Shown here piece after piece: positions 11,901-24,500 of a DNA stretch of 64,000 nt. Source of the stretch: Glandiceps talaboti (taxonomy: Eukaryota > Hemichordata > Enteropneusta > Spengelidae); NCBI RefSeq assembly GCF_964340395.1, contig NC_135550.1, positions 17,946,484 through 18,010,483 of the forward strand. Reading direction: 5' to 3'. The notes beneath the pieces are model-generated. The model had not been told where the DNA came from. It ran no database searches and saw only the letters and a program-made list of their open reading frames with translations. The position numbers and the translations under genes were made by a program. Every line of letters begins with the position of its first letter. Position 1 is the stretch's first letter.

Positions 11901-14900
11901 TAAATACAATATCTACCAGTAATCATAATCTCACCACTTGGAGGGGACCAAGATCTAAGGTCTTACCTAATGCTATTCTTCTTAATGTGGAGGCATAGTA
12001 TGGTTGCTCTGGCTCAAGAACCCATGTTTTATTATCAATTTCATCTACAACTGCAAAGAAGTCTTGATATTTTTCTAATTCTTGTGAAAATTGGTGATGG
12101 ATATTCTTCAATTGGCTCTACATAAGAAGAAATGCCATGATCTGAGAATGTTACTTCAATAAACAATCTGTTGTTGATGTCATCATTATGACAGTGACAC
12201 AAAAGTGACTCTGAAACAAGCAGGGATAAGCAAATCAATTTTGGAACTATTGGTCTTTGGATTAGTGACAGACAAAAAATCTAGTGGTCCTGCAGTAGGA
12301 CCTTGTGGTCCTTGTTTTTTACAATTATTTTTAAGCTAGCTAGAATCATTTAATTATGGGGGTTTTTTTTAGAACTGGTTATCAAAATGCCATTGTTAGT
12401 TGTATTGAATATCTGTAAATGTCTGATGAGTCCACACCAATATGCATGGATGGAGCATTGAATTTGATTGTTTGTTATGGTCCCTTGGTGTAGTTGTCGA
12501 TAAGACTAGGCATTACAAAAAATCTGTGGTCTGGGTAAAAAAAAATCAGTGTTTCTTGGATGTAGGACTACTGGATTCACTAACCCCTGATGTATGAAAA
12601 GTCATGTTAACTCTATTGTTTATAACTTGTGAACAGGTAAGGATGACAAGTTTCATTTGTTACTCTCTTCCTATTCTCCTAGCACACACACACACACACA
12701 GTTAGTGTTTTGGTACTTGATTCTCTAAATAATCACTCAAGTGTGCATCACCTATCATAAATCTTGAATTGTTCTTGAATTGTTTCATAGCTACCTACCT
12801 GTGGTGACCAATTCAATCTAAATAAAACAGGTAAGTCCACGTTACAACTTGGAGCTATTTTAGGGTGCTGCAAAATACAACCAATAGACTTTCTGGTCAA
12901 TTCTTGTATTTAGGGTAACTGAGGAAAATGACAATTTTACATCCAGTATATATAATTACTCCTAAACACAACAATGCAAACAGTAGACTAGGCTGTCAAG
13001 TTATTGAAGAGTATAAAGTGCAACAAACAAACAGACAAACAAACAACACATGATTTGAAAGTGACTAGAAGACCAGTGCAGTTAGTTTTGCCATGAATGC
13101 ATTATTGAATGTACTTCAGTCTTCAGTACACACTACACTCCTAGAAATCCACAGGCTCGTGACAAGATTGACATGCCACAGGCATGCAGCAGGGTCTGAT
13201 GCATGCCTGATGGGACAGGCCTGCTACAGGCTTGAATCCATTTCCCTGAATAGTCCTTGTTGGTCATGGCTATACCAACTCTTCTGCAGCCCTGTTGCAG
13301 ACCTGAATACATTTTAGTGGTGTAGAAATCAGTATCATTTGCAAAGTCAAAAACAGAAAAACAGAAGAAACTTCTTGCACTGAGGGTATGCAATCTTTAT
13401 AGACATCATGACCATATGACAGTCATGTAGTTGAGTCACGTGACTTATGTAATAATATACTCACCTGAGTATGCAAATTAATTGTGATCACATGTTGTCT
13501 ATTTCCTGAGTCTGATGCCTTCAACTGAAGACTTGTAAATGAAGAATCAACGTCAGCTAGTCTGGGAGGGAACAATCATACAAAACATATATTAATAAAT
13601 TTTCATTTTTGTTAAATATTTCCCCAAAGGAGAAATCAAAGTAAATGTGTGTTGATTTGATAATAAATCTATAACAAAGGTGATATGGATGATTGGCTAT
13701 CATTCTAGACATTTGTCATCTTTATATATTGTATGTTATCTGTTTGTTCATTCATGGCATTCTACACACATGTGACTATTCAGAGTTATGTTACTTTTAA
13801 CACAACAATGAATTTTACCAGCACATAAACACATTGATATTTATTATTAAAGCTGCCTGTTTGACCATAGATTCCCCCCCCCCCACCACCACCACCATAA
13901 TGGAGGGTCTATGGTTTGACTAATTACTTAGTGTTATTCATAGAAGCCTTAATGGTAACATAACTTTGGCACATTTTTTTAGTATTTCTATAAGATCAAC
14001 ATCTTGTTACAGTATTTGTTGAAACTTGAAGCACATCCTTTCCATTTCTGATGTTGTGATTTGTCAATATATCGATCATGTAGTATTGAGTAATTTATAC
14101 TGTTCAACACAAAGTGAGACATCATCAGCCTGTATGGACACTGTCACAAACACTAATGACATCATATATACACACTTCTAAGTTTTGAACAATAGACAAA
14201 CATGGCACCAGCTAGAGATGGAATACTTGTATAGATTTTTGCAATTTTCTGAACACAAATTTGTGGCCCTTATGTCAGAAATTGAGTACGAAAATAACAA
14301 ACTTGATAATTAAAGAAATATTTTGTTGATACTGTGTTGCTTTCAGGATAACCCATTCAGTTTGGCCATGGAGAACCTCTATGGAACTATGCACATTTGT
14401 TCCTGTGTACTATTTTTAGGAAGGTGTATGATGCAGGAAATGGATGTGGCGTGTTCGAAAACACAAGTTGACTGGTTGGCATGCAACCTCATAATAATAA
14501 TATCATACTGTAGAAACAGACATATAATATCTCCCTCATAACTAGTCCACATGTATTCTCACAAGCAGGAGACCGTGACTTTTAGCTACATACATATTCT
14601 ATATTTTTTTTCGTGAATATATTTTGTAATTCTCTATAAAAAATCTTACTTCTCCCATCCAATATCTTCTATTTGTTTGATTAACTCAGAATAGTATTGT
14701 GGGGTTTCAGTCTCTCTTGTTGCTCTTTTGGTCTGTGTAACTCTTTCCTGTGGGTCGACAAGGAAATGTATTTCAAACATCAATACAAATCTTTTTGTTA
14801 CGATTTTGCTCATCATTATATTCTTTTTGTGTTTTTACAATAAATGTGTATGAAAGACAGCTAGGAAAATGCTAAAATAGTTAATATGTCTTTAACTTGT

Positions 14901-17529
14901 TGTCTTCTGTTTGTCGGAAAAACAAAAGTCAGCAGAATCATCTTCCTGCAAATATTTGTTAAATATACTATGTCGTCTGACCTTGTCACTGAGATATGCT
15001 TTTTTGTCATTGTACAAGTCTGAGACATTTTTTGAAGGCAGATGGCTAAATGTATTTAATTTTATCACAAAATGTTAAGAAAACTAGTTTCTTCAAGGGA
15101 TAACAAATTACCAAAATATTCTTCAGCTCAACTATAAAAGCTACTAGGTCCTGACTTTGTTGTAGTCTTTGATGTACAATATCAGTATATCCCCTTAGAA
15201 GGTGTTGTAATTCCCAGCTGCATAAGATTCTGAAAATAAAGGAACCGGCTAAAAAGTTATGTTTTTTTTACATTATAGTTTATGGTCCTCAATTGTCAAT
15301 TATTATGTACATAATTCACAACATATATTGTGCAAATATATATATCATATGATGTCCTTTTTCTTGTTTATGTCCTTGCATGTCAAAGTCAATGGATCAA
15401 AATTCGGAGTATATTCTAATCATACTGTAGATTTACACACATGACTTGAAGAAAAACAATCAAAGATTCTATGCCTTTATAGTGAATATAAAATGAAGAT
15501 GTTTTCCAACTTTTTTTTCATTCTTCAAATTCATCTCTAAGTAAGATCAGTAACATTCTAATCTTATCATTATACAACCACCTAAAAATAAAAATGCAAC
15601 CATTCTTTGCAAAATTTGTTGTTTTGTTCATTTCCTGTAAGACTTGCAGTCATTGCTAAGTCAGATCCTGAAAAGAAGATAGCCAGAATGGGACAAACTG
15701 TTGACTGCGTACAGGAGTAGAGTGTACATTGTGTCATGAATTCATCTGATGACAGAATGATGTCATAGCATCTCACACAATATATGTCAATGCATTTCCT
15801 GACACTTCAACAACTGTTTGTTGAACTCACAGACTCTAGTGTGTCATTGCTATCAATAGATTCAATGCTATTGGAGAGAAAGGCACTCCGAGCAGAATCA
15901 TGCCATTCTTGTTATTTATCAAAATTTTAAGTCATTCATATTTTGTTGCCAATGGTACGGTATTTTGTATCAATTATACATCTAAAAATTTGTTTATATT
16001 ATAATCTTTTGGTTTTATTTCTTGATAAAATGTAATAATATTTGAACCATGCATGATGGAACAATGAACTGAGGCAGTACTCGTACTATTAAAGTACATA
16101 GACTGTCTTAAGTACTGGAACGATTACAACGTAACACTTCAGTTGCTCCTGACTGACTGGGTCATTGGTTGTGCAAAACTACAACTTATTGAGGTGCGCA
16201 AATTGGCAAAATGATGTTTGCATTGTCAAAGAAAAAACTGACATGGTGATAAATTTCAAAATTTCAGTGTTGATTATTAACTAGCACACTTCTTGCATGA
16301 CTCACTGTGAGTGTCACTCTTTAAACAGCTTGATATAGATGTAATAATTACACCTTGTTACCTGAGGACACTGGCTAAAATAATATCTTATAATACCAAG
16401 ACACATCATATTGGAGTTTTAAGCTTATGACATACCTTGCATATTTCAGTTCTTTACTCTTAGGCAATTCAATCCTCAACAGATACTCCTTACCCTAGTT
16501 TGGACAAAACAGATTTACTCAAATAATGTAAAGTGTCTGTGTTGTTTTTTGCATATGTGAGGGATGGATACTCTCTCATTATCTTGATAGTGGGGGGGGG
16601 GGCTAAAAGTATATGGATATGTGTTTGGCAATGGGATCACTTCTTCAAGAGTATGTGTGGGTCAAATAGGTCACTATGTCTTCATACATATTATACTTTA
16701 CAAATGTAAAAGGGACTGACTTCGTATTGTGGTGTTAGATGTGAAATCTTGGATCATCGCAAAATGAATAACTGCGAAAGCATTTGCCAAGACTGTTTTC
16801 AGTAAATGCTGAGGGCTGCAGGACCACAGACAGTATTTCACCTGTTAAAGAACATACTGAACAGATCAGTTGTTTAGTGTTTTCAGTCATTTTCAATGTC
16901 TCTTACACTTTGGTGTAGTTCCTAAATGTTTCAAGAAATCCATCATCATTCCTGTTCCTAAGAAAACTTCTATATTTAAAATGACCATAGTCCTGTAGCA
17001 TTACATTAAACATCTTTAATACCATTGTTATCAAATCATTGGACATCAGTTATTTCTGAAATCCTGTTTAGTATCTTACTAATTTTAACATTGGGCTTGT
17101 TGATTTTTGTTGTTTTAGAGTGATATCACAGCCATTTCCTAATGTAAGTTGTACATATTGATGGCAATAATAAATAAATATCAACCTTATATTTACTGTA
17201 TTTGGATGTGGAGTCCTTCCTATCTACATTTCGGATGTACATTTTTAAAACTTCTATTTTGTCTCCCTGTGTCTACAATGTATACTGGTTTTATCTACAC
17301 TAAATATATTACTTGTATCTTAATCACAGTTAGTGCACCCCCCCCCCCCCACCACCACCACATGCCCCCCCCCCCCCAAAAAAAAGATGAGAATCATATA
17401 TCAATAAAGGACTGGTATACACGTTTGTAGAAAACTTACAGCTACTGATAGGAAACCTTCATACAAAGTCTTGTCCGTATTCTGCGGCACTAGTAGGGGA
17501 CATACAGATGTGACATCATTGGTTGCCAT
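8851..17529 (-). CDS. FANCL: FANCL, Fanconi anaemia E3 ubiquitin ligase, complete
   Basis: Eleven exons on the minus strand, 5' to 3': 17529-17440, 16494-16436, 15229-15112, 14747-14650, 13561-13465, 12867-12799, 12117-11967, 11023-10940, 10388-10261, 9474-9358, 8952-8851. They total 1113 bases, 370 residues plus TGA; human is about 375. Phases agree at all ten junctions. An in-frame TGA 12 bases upstream supports the ATG at 17529-17527. The N-terminal ELF part begins MATNDVTSVCPLLVPQ; the central double-RWD (URD) region includes GWEKLADVDSSF and DEIDNKTWVLEPEQP. The RING/PHD-like domain has Cys304, 307, 321, 326, His331, Cys334, 356 and 359, each three less than human numbering as remembered. 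Trp338 matches the human Trp that contacts UBE2T. Known role: in the FA core complex FANCL with UBE2T monoubiquitinates FANCD2 and FANCI for crosslink repair. The last exon is partly duplicated downstream. Confidence 0.96.
9358..9474 (-). CDS. FANCL: FANCL exon 10: RING/PHD-like domain
   Basis: Acceptor AACTGTAG and donor GTGAGC. It encodes DFSVECGICYSYRLDTAIPD then KVCDDPRCGQPFHQSCLYE, with six of the eight metal ligands (Cys304, 307, 321, 326, His331, Cys334). Confidence 0.96.
10261..10388 (-). CDS. FANCL: FANCL exon 9
   Basis: Acceptor TTCCAG and donor GTAAGA. It encodes INPLRDKLNTNLENWNPEET and VLTNLQNILATEFPSK, matching human GIKLSRNIHLWDPENSVLQN. Confidence 0.92.
10940..11023 (-). CDS. 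FANCL: FANCL exon 8
   Basis: Acceptor CTTACAG and donor GTATGA. It encodes SSSSLQINMDPFHPRMFPEC and KFLGADH, matching human INIEVDPRHPTMLPECFFLG. Confidence 0.94.
11967..12117 (-). CDS. FANCL: FANCL exon 7
   Basis: Acceptor TTATGTAG and donor GTAAGA. It encodes SQLKNIHHQFSQELEKYQDF, AVVDEIDNKTWVLEPEQPYY and STLRRIAL. It aligns without gaps to human DVMDEIDEKTWVLEPEKP and TARRIALG. Confidence 0.95.
12799..12867 (-). CDS. FANCL: FANCL exon 6
   Basis: Acceptor TTTTGCAG and donor GTAGGT, 23 codons in phase 0. It encodes HPKIAPSCNVDLPVLFRLNW then SPQ, aligned with human YPAESPDYFVDFPVPFCASW. Confidence 0.9.
13465..13561 (-). CDS. FANCL: FANCL exon 5
   Basis: Acceptor CTCCCAG and donor GTGAGT. 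It encodes LADVDSSFTSLQLKASDSG and RQHVITINLHTQ, matching human LVYADTCFSTIKLKAEDASG and REHLITLKL. Confidence 0.92.
13865..13917. repeat. Short palindrome, CATAGACCCTCC family, copy 1
   Basis: GACCATAGATTCCCCC on the left pairs with GGAGGGTCTATGGT on the right around a C run and CAC repeats. It resembles copies at 59347-59384 and 60148-60181. Confidence 0.55.
14650..14747 (-). CDS. FANCL: FANCL exon 4
   Basis: Acceptor CCCACAG and donor GTAAGA. It encodes ERVTQTKRATRETETPQYYS and ELIKQIEDIGWE plus two bases of Lys122, matching human QFYSSLIEEIGTLGWDK. Confidence 0.9.
15112..15229 (-). CDS. FANCL: FANCL exon 3
   Basis: Acceptor TTTTCAG and donor GTAATT. It encodes ILCSWELQHLLRGYTDIVHQ and LVAFIVELKNIL, aligned with human LLCSWQLRTILSGYHRIVQQ. 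Confidence 0.92.
16436..16494 (-). CDS. FANCL: FANCL exon 2
   Basis: Acceptor AAACTAG lies just above 16494 and donor GTATGT just below 16436. It encodes GKEYLLRIELPKSKELKYA plus two bases of Arg50, matching human DFHLRIVLPEDLQLKNAR. Confidence 0.91.
17338..17384. repeat. C runs flanking CAC repeat
   Basis: Two C runs of 13 or more around CACCACCACCAC, followed by an A run. Similar to the core of the palindrome at 13865-13917. Confidence 0.7.
17440..17529 (-). CDS. FANCL: FANCL exon 1 (start codon)
   Basis: ATG at 17529-17527, donor GTAAGT below 17440, 30 codons, phase 0. It encodes MATNDVTSVCPLLVPQ and KTLYEGFLSVA, matching the human N-terminus around CPLLLPQNRSKTVYEGF. Confidence 0.93.
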
Positions 17530-17745
17530 AGTAACGCATCACTCGTAGAATGTAGTTATCAACTTCAGCTTCAGTAATTTTGAATAGACTTCCAAAACGA
17601 TACAACCTGCTGCTAACAGTATCTGTTGCCTCCTCCAGTACCGTTTATATTGCCGAAAATGTCACCGAAACTGTAGGGAAGGTGAACATTTGTTTTCATT
17701 TCATCAATAACAACGCGCCGAGATTTCAAAGGCTCCCTCGGATTT

Positions 17746-17755
17746 CTTCCGGAAG
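17746..17755. promoter_or_regulatory. ETS-family palindromic site
   Basis: CTTCCGGAAG followed by T contains two overlapping GGAA cores, the consensus bound by ETS/GABP factors, which often drive TATA-less bidirectional promoters. It sits 217 bases above the FANCL ATG. Function is inferred from the motif and position. Confidence 0.45.
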
Positions 17756-18023
17756 TTAATCAGCACGATTAACTTAGCGAGTCCTTCCCAACGTTACATC
17801 TAGTATACATTATTTTCGCCTGCTCATGTAAACTCTTTTATGTGCTGATGATAATATACAGTCTATAGGTAGACCATGTAGATAATGAATATATCAGGTT
17901 TCAGAAGTATTGGGTATAAACTGGTGATTTCATGGTCGTGATATTTTTTTTCATCTAGCCTAAAGGGCTTTTGACGAGCTCTGTGATATGCTAATATCTA
18001 TATCCGGTGCCGATTCACACGAT

Positions 18024-18031
18024 TATAAATA
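18024..18031 (+). promoter_or_regulatory. GCH1 TATA box candidate
   Basis: TATAAATA 138 bases upstream of the GCH1 ATG predicts transcription starting near 18055. Upstream ORF 18065-18148 would then lie in the leader. Confidence 0.5.
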
Positions 18032-18064
18032 CAGTGCTGCCAACACGAGTACTACACATATCAC

Positions 18065-18148
18065 ATGCATTTACGACAACACCAACAGAACCCATCAGTC
18101 GAAATCTTAGTTTTGGTGGTGACGTATATGAGCGGTAGTTTTTTCTGA
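18065..18148 (+). other. GCH1 upstream ORF candidate
   Basis: ATG at 18065, in frame with a second ATG at 18128, runs 27 codons to TGA at 18146-18148, 20 bases before the GCH1 start and in another frame. If transcription begins at the TATA-predicted site it would be in the 5' leader and could lower GCH1 translation. It depends on an unmapped start site. Confidence 0.35.
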
Positions 18149-18168
18149 GATTTACTTTAAAAAGCAAG

Positions 18169-18508
18169 ATGCACAAGAGCTATGATCATTCCTCATCAAC
18201 AGGCATAGATACAAATAAGGTATTGGGGGGAAACGATCCGATTATTTGTGCAAAGAACTTGAAACGATCCGAGGAGGGCGTGGAATCGAGAGACCGGTCG
18301 AAGTCGATTGACCGTGACGATGGTCTACCGAATATTCCTAGACAAGCTTTACAGTTAGACTTAAAAATGCCGAGTATGGCAGAGAGCTACCGATGTCTGT
18401 TGAAAAGTATTGGTGAAGACCCAGCGAGACAAGGGCTGGTGAAAACCCCAGAGAGAGCAGCCAAGGCGCTGATGTTCTTTACTAAGGGATATGAAGAAAA
18501 GATGGAAG
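18169..18508 (+). CDS. GCH1: GCH1 exon 1
   Basis: ATG at 18169, donor GTAAGT at 18509. After a polar, poorly conserved N-terminus ([14 protein letters not shown]...) it reaches [20 protein letters not shown] and [20 protein letters not shown], matching human [20 protein letters not shown]. Confidence 0.95.
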
Positions 18509-21500
18509 GTAAGTGTAATGAAAGTTTCTCTCTGCCTCTATGTATGTGTGTGTGTAATGAGTATGTATGTTTTCTTTTCTTCATCAATAATATTGTCCAA
18601 CGGTTTTATGGCTACTTGTATTATTCTATTTATTCTTTCTTACCCACTGCCATGTTTTGTTTGTACATGTATCTCACTCTCCCTCTCCCATATTTATTTG
18701 TATTGCCTTTCAATCAAAACCACTGTGACCCAGATACCTGTTGATTTCAGACACAAACATAACATTCTGTAGACATGGTGATGGGATGGGAGTGTACAAC
18801 AACACCATACTAGTATTAGTAGTAACAACATTGATAAGACACTAACACTGTCAGCACATTTTAACATCACCAGAATATGTTTACATTTATGCTTAAAATG
18901 AGTATCTAGTGACGGGTGAAGATAGGACGATTATAAATGATAAAAAAGGACAGATAACAAAGCCTGTAAACTGATTGAATTGTTTAGTTGTTGACTTTTT
19001 TTCTGGGCACTAAGGAACATCCAAAAGATGTTTACAACATAGACAGATATCTCTTATCCATGGTCTGTGTGTATGTCTCTGACATGCAATAACTGATTTC
19101 AACCAAACCTGGCACAACTGTCAAGTACTATAAGTGCATATGCACTTCACTTAATTTTGCGACCTTGACTTCAAAATGGCTATATTTGTGGCAAAAATAC
19201 ACATTTTGACCTTACCTCCAAAAGTTGTATAGCTATAGACTCATTCCAAATATCTACAGTCACATTATCAATAGCTTTCTAATGAGACCTTTGACCTTGA
19301 TCTTCATCTTCAAGGTCAAATAGCCATAATCATGTTAAACTGTACATGGATATCTCTGATATGTATGAGTATGGGCTGATTTCAACCAAACCTGGCATAA
19401 ATGTCAAGTACTATAGGGTAAATGTGTATTTCATTTAATTTTGCAACCTTGACCTTTATGGCAAAATGACAACCATATTTAAGGTAAAAATGTACATTTT
19501 TACTCTTACCTCCAAAAATTTAATACTTTCAGATACCATTCAAGTGCACCCTAACACTATCATTGGTGATCTTTCTATTGAGACCTTGACCTTTGATCTT
19601 AACCACCATCTTCAAGGTCAAATCAAAATTTGTCTTTGTTTTTGCAATTTTTTTTACCTACAGGTTGTGATATATGATTTTAAAAATAAATCATTTGAAA
19701 AGCTGGTTTATGTGTAATTTATTTTTACCTACGGGGCTGTAGTAACACACCACATTAGCATGGGGGGCTATGTCTTTGACAAAGTAGAAGACTTGTTGCA
19801 TAATAGACAAAATGTGGTTGTATGCTATGAAACAGTCGGTGAATTGTAACTTGAAATGTGCTGTAAATCGATGACCTTCCATAGATAAACCATCAATAAA
19901 TATACTCAAATACAGAAGCTAGCCTTGTATCAGTGCATAGCCAGTCAGATGCATACTATAATATAAACATGGAAATTATAGTATCTTTTCCATAATATAA
20001 TGATTTGTGTATAAACATTTTACAACAATCATATTGAGTGATTTACTGCCATGAATGATGAATGGTGTCATACTCATAGTATGATAAATGATGCCATAGT
20101 ATGATGAATGATATAAGTAATGTCAAAATCCTGACTTGTTACAAGTAGGGGGAGAAACATAAACACAATTTATCTTCGTGCTAGTAGATGTTATTATTTT
20201 GAAAGACTCAGACTTTTGTTGATCACATGACATGACTTTTACATGGAACAACAACTCAATCTCATTTGCATATACTTTAAATGTCACTTGTTGAACTTAA
20301 CAACCTTTGATATTTAAAAAAAAAACCCAGCTCCAATTGTTCAACAAGTTGGCAACAGTTATGTAAAGGTAATGATTAATCAGGATTCTGACGGTACAAG
20401 TGTTGTGTTGAATCTTAATCTGATACATCCCATCTGAAGGATTTTGGATAATATCTAACTGAATGATAACAACAGAAACTAGTTGTTGTTGCCCAAACGA
20501 CAAAAAAAAAGTCCAAAATTTTCTCCAGTCTAAGACACTTATATTAAAAGTACACACTCTCTCAGTTGTTATGGTAAATATACAAATGGTGATAAGTTTG
20601 TATTTATATTTTTTACTAAGTCTGAATATATTTTGAAAAGATTTTTTCAATATTTGTAAAAATCTTATCAACATGGTAATCATCATGGTCATTGCCATCA
20701 ATTGATGGTATGTTGGTATGTTTGTATGTTATGTTTATAGACTTGCAATTAAGCTGCAATTATGCTGACTGGCATGATAATTCAGAGGTCCATGATATAT
20801 GTTTAAAACGTTTGCCACTCTTGCCAAAAGTGTGGTGACACAAATATTGCTAGCCTTGGCCAGCTATTACTTTTCACACTTACTCATTCATTAGCCCAAA
20901 GAGATCTAATACATGTATAAACAGTAGTGACTGCTATTGCTCAATTTTGCCAGTAACAGAAATGGGAGAATCTGGTAAAACTTTGCATGGACAGTGTATC
21001 ATAATTTTGATTTGGAACCTGGTAAAATGACTGGGGGAATCTCGGTAGATTTCACTAGTGCACTTGACAAAAAATTCTGAACAGCCAGAGTGGCCTTGCA
21101 ATCGTATAATCTCAGCCAGAACATAACCAAATCTTTGCTGTTTTATTTTTATAAGTACTTGTGTGTATAAGAAAATATGAAAGGCAGTTCATGCATCAGT
21201 GGTTTTGAATCAAATTTGCACATTATATAGTTACAATAATGTCACACCTTGTCTATTAGACTTATATTAACTGTATATTCCATGAGAATAAAGCAAATAT
21301 TGAATCAGTTACTCTACATTTGGACTTTCTGTGCTAATAACATATAAATTCAGAAATTTTTCATTCTGTACAAATTTTTATAGCTGTCGATATATAAGTG
21401 TTAGGGTTGAAGTGTCCGTGTATTGACGTCATTTCACAGAGTGCAATATTTCATGTCGGAGTGTTAAAACTTTACTGTTACTTCATCTTTTACAAACACT

Positions 21501-24500
21501 CTGGTTAAATTGAAAGATTTGTCACTGGAAGTGATTGCAATGAAGAGTGCAAACAACAATGAATTCTTCAATCATAATTTATTGTTGGAAAATTTTATTT
21601 CAAAAGAGAGAACTGGAAGCTTAAATTCCCAAGGTCTACAGTATGTGCTCTCTCTAATAAGGGACAAATATTTTTTTATTTTGTGGACAAAAGATAAAAT
21701 ATAGATTTCCTTGTGGGGCACTGAGTCACCATATACATGTAGTAAGGAATAGGGAAAGACTAAATTTTGGTGTATCTCAAGAAGTTGTTGTGTGTCAGTC
21801 TGTAAAATTGGTATAGAGGGCACACTGATCGAAGTATGTTTGCATCTGTAACATATACTAGCATGTTACAGAATATTTTGGTAATTATAATAATTTTCCT
21901 GGTATTGGTTCACATAGAAATTCAACATTTCTATAATCTTGACGTACTTTGTATTACTATATTGCGTAGGCGAAGTATTTTGAAGTTTTCCTCTCTTTTT
22001 TTCATTTCTAGTGTCTCATTAATAAAATGAAGGAAATGAGTGGGTTTCTAATGTAGTTAGCTGTTAGTTGGTAAAACTATTTTGAAGTTTCTCTGTTTTC
22101 TGTTTGTAATGTTTCATAAATGAGTGGGTTTCAAATGTAGTTAGCTGCCAACATGACAGCAAGGAGTAGTTTGCAAACACTGCCATCTGTTTGAAATTCA
22201 CCGTACAAAGCTAGCAACAATTGTAATAACACTACCGTGGTCTTCAATTAATTCATTCCATTTCAAGTTGGAATTCAGCGTAAATCAGTGCATTGATGGC
22301 TTTGTCAACTTCTCTGAATGGTTTAATAGTCATACACCATCCATGTCAAGACACGTGACGTCAGGGTGAGCGTATCTAGGGGGGTTCTCTAAGAGCCGTT
22401 GATTGTTGCTTCCTGGTTTCAGCTATTCCCATCTTTCCAATTAAAGTACTTCCTTCAATATTTCTTTGCCCAGCAAGGTTAGTTCTGTAACGTTGGCGAT
22501 GAATATATTTAGTTACATCATAAACGTGCTACTGATGGAAAAGTTGTTCATTTCCTGGTCTGACTAAAAGTCATTTCAGTGGTCATTGTTTGTCTCAAAT
22601 ACTGTTGTTTCATTTTGATTTTGATTTTTTAAATAAATATGAAATGTTAATTAACTATGTTTTTTAATTAGACTTGCCCACCAATTTTAATTAGTTTCTT
22701 GTGAAAGAGGTTCATTATAATCGTTAACACCCACTGACGTGATATTAACGCCTAATCTGATATGTATCAACATGTTTTCAGAAATGATAGGTGTACATGT
22801 AATCCTGGTAAGTCTTGTTAATGAATGAGTCATAAGGGAAAAAAAGAAACACTGCGTGTGAAATCAAAGCTTAAAATTTTTACAGCAAAACTTAATTACA
22901 GCAATAGACATATTTGTATTTAAGTAATGCCTGAAAATTTATACTGGGATTTCAGTACTGTACAAACAAATCAAAAAAAAATTCTGACTCCATAAAAATA
23001 GTGATTGTGAAAATATTATATAAAATTTCAACCCCACTCCTGAATAAAAGAGAAGTGTAATATTTACTTATTATATGTGAGAAACAAGCAAAAAAAAAAG
23101 AAAAAAAGATGGCAATAATACAAACCCATGAATGATAGTATGGTGTTTCAAAAGTTCTATTGTCTTACAGACAGTGGAGGGGAAGTACAGCAGTGGTTGT
23201 TTCATGTGTAAATTTCTCAAACAAAAACCCATTCAATTCTTGTGTTAATTACATTGTCTGGTTTCATGTTTTGTAAGTTTCTATCATGTTTTGAATGGCA
23301 TTTGCATGATGTGGCATTCGTGTATCTATGTTCCATTCACCTTGTATAATATGTATAGAAAAAATAACAATAAATATTCTACAAATAGCGCCAACCATAT
23401 TGTCTGAAACCTCATCACTATATATAAAATGATTGCATAAGCTATTTTAAAATGATTTCATAAGCCATTTTATAACCGATAGATGCCCAGTCATGTCTAG
23501 GTAATGGTGAAAAGAAGATAAATTGTCTCAAAAATTACATCTAAAATGGAAAGTTGGAATCAAGAAATTAATAGAAATCAACAGAAGTTTTGAACTGAAC
23601 ACAGTTTGAAATGTTTTTTTCTCCCAAAATATCTGGTATGTGAAATACTACATTTTTCAAAGACAAATTACACATGTTCACAGGTGATTGAAAAATAAAT
23701 ATGTATTCAATAAGTTACACTGAAGTGCAATGAAAACTGTTGCCTACGATCAAATATTGACAGAGTGGTATAAAGTGCATTTTATAGAGGTCTGTGGGAA
23801 GTAAGTGTATGTACATGTATTATCGTAGAGATCAAAGAAAAAAATGATGATGCAAGTATTGGGAGTATCGAATATATTGTAATTGCATCTGGTGAAATCA
23901 TTCTAACGTTTGTACTATTTTTAGCTTCAAAATACATATGCTTGAAGGCTTTTGTGATAGTGTTGGAAAGTAGTTTCTCAGCCACAGGCACTTGTTACCC
24001 GAGCTATGTCTCAGAATATTTCAGAATACAAGAAAACGTCGATAATATCAATAATATAGACATAGTAGCCAACTATATATATGAAAGGGGTAAAATTAAA
24101 CTTGCTTCTGTGAGCACACAAGTTCAGTCACTGCAATATTTAAATAAATAACACATGCCAGCAAGGGCAATAATTGTGATATTGCCCCTAGTGTATGTGT
24201 TATTTAATTTATTACACTGTCCACTCTCATTCGTCCAATCATATTCACATGTCATTCATCACCATTCGTCATCGATAGGAAGTTTTCCCTTTCATGGTGC
24301 ATTTCTAAACTGTATACTTGCAGATAACCATAGAATGCGGACATGGCATTATGTGTAGGAGTTTGAGTGTCCCCACAGCTCATTTGAAATTATATTTATC
24401 CAAATTTCTATGAGGAATAAGTTTGTGTATTTCACTGTAGTGATTTTGTCATCTTGTGCGCACAACACTGGAAAACATTCACAGAATAGATGCGCAGCGG

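Larger units (their letters stand above)
8953..17439 (-). other. FANCL introns
   Basis: Ten introns separate the exons listed in the FANCL entry. They are AT-rich with few repeats: C-rich/CAC runs at 13868-13903 and 17338-17375, a G run near 16592, and a short AC run near 12684. No nested gene is recognised. Short ORFs here (for example 10765-10986 plus) show no family match. Confidence 0.8.
17530..18168. promoter_or_regulatory. Divergent FANCL/GCH1 promoter interval
   Basis: 639 bases separate the FANCL and GCH1 start codons, which point away from each other. The FANCL side is TATA-less with CpG-containing text (ACGCGCCG near 17713-17720) and the perfect ETS-type palindrome CTTCCGGAAG at 17746-17755. 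The GCH1 side has TATAAATA at 18024-18031. Both promoters must lie here unless there are upstream non-coding exons. Confidence 0.6.

Noticed and set aside
21812-21829. Second hAT MITE
   Set aside because: Only a right-end word is present; no matching left end or target duplication was found.
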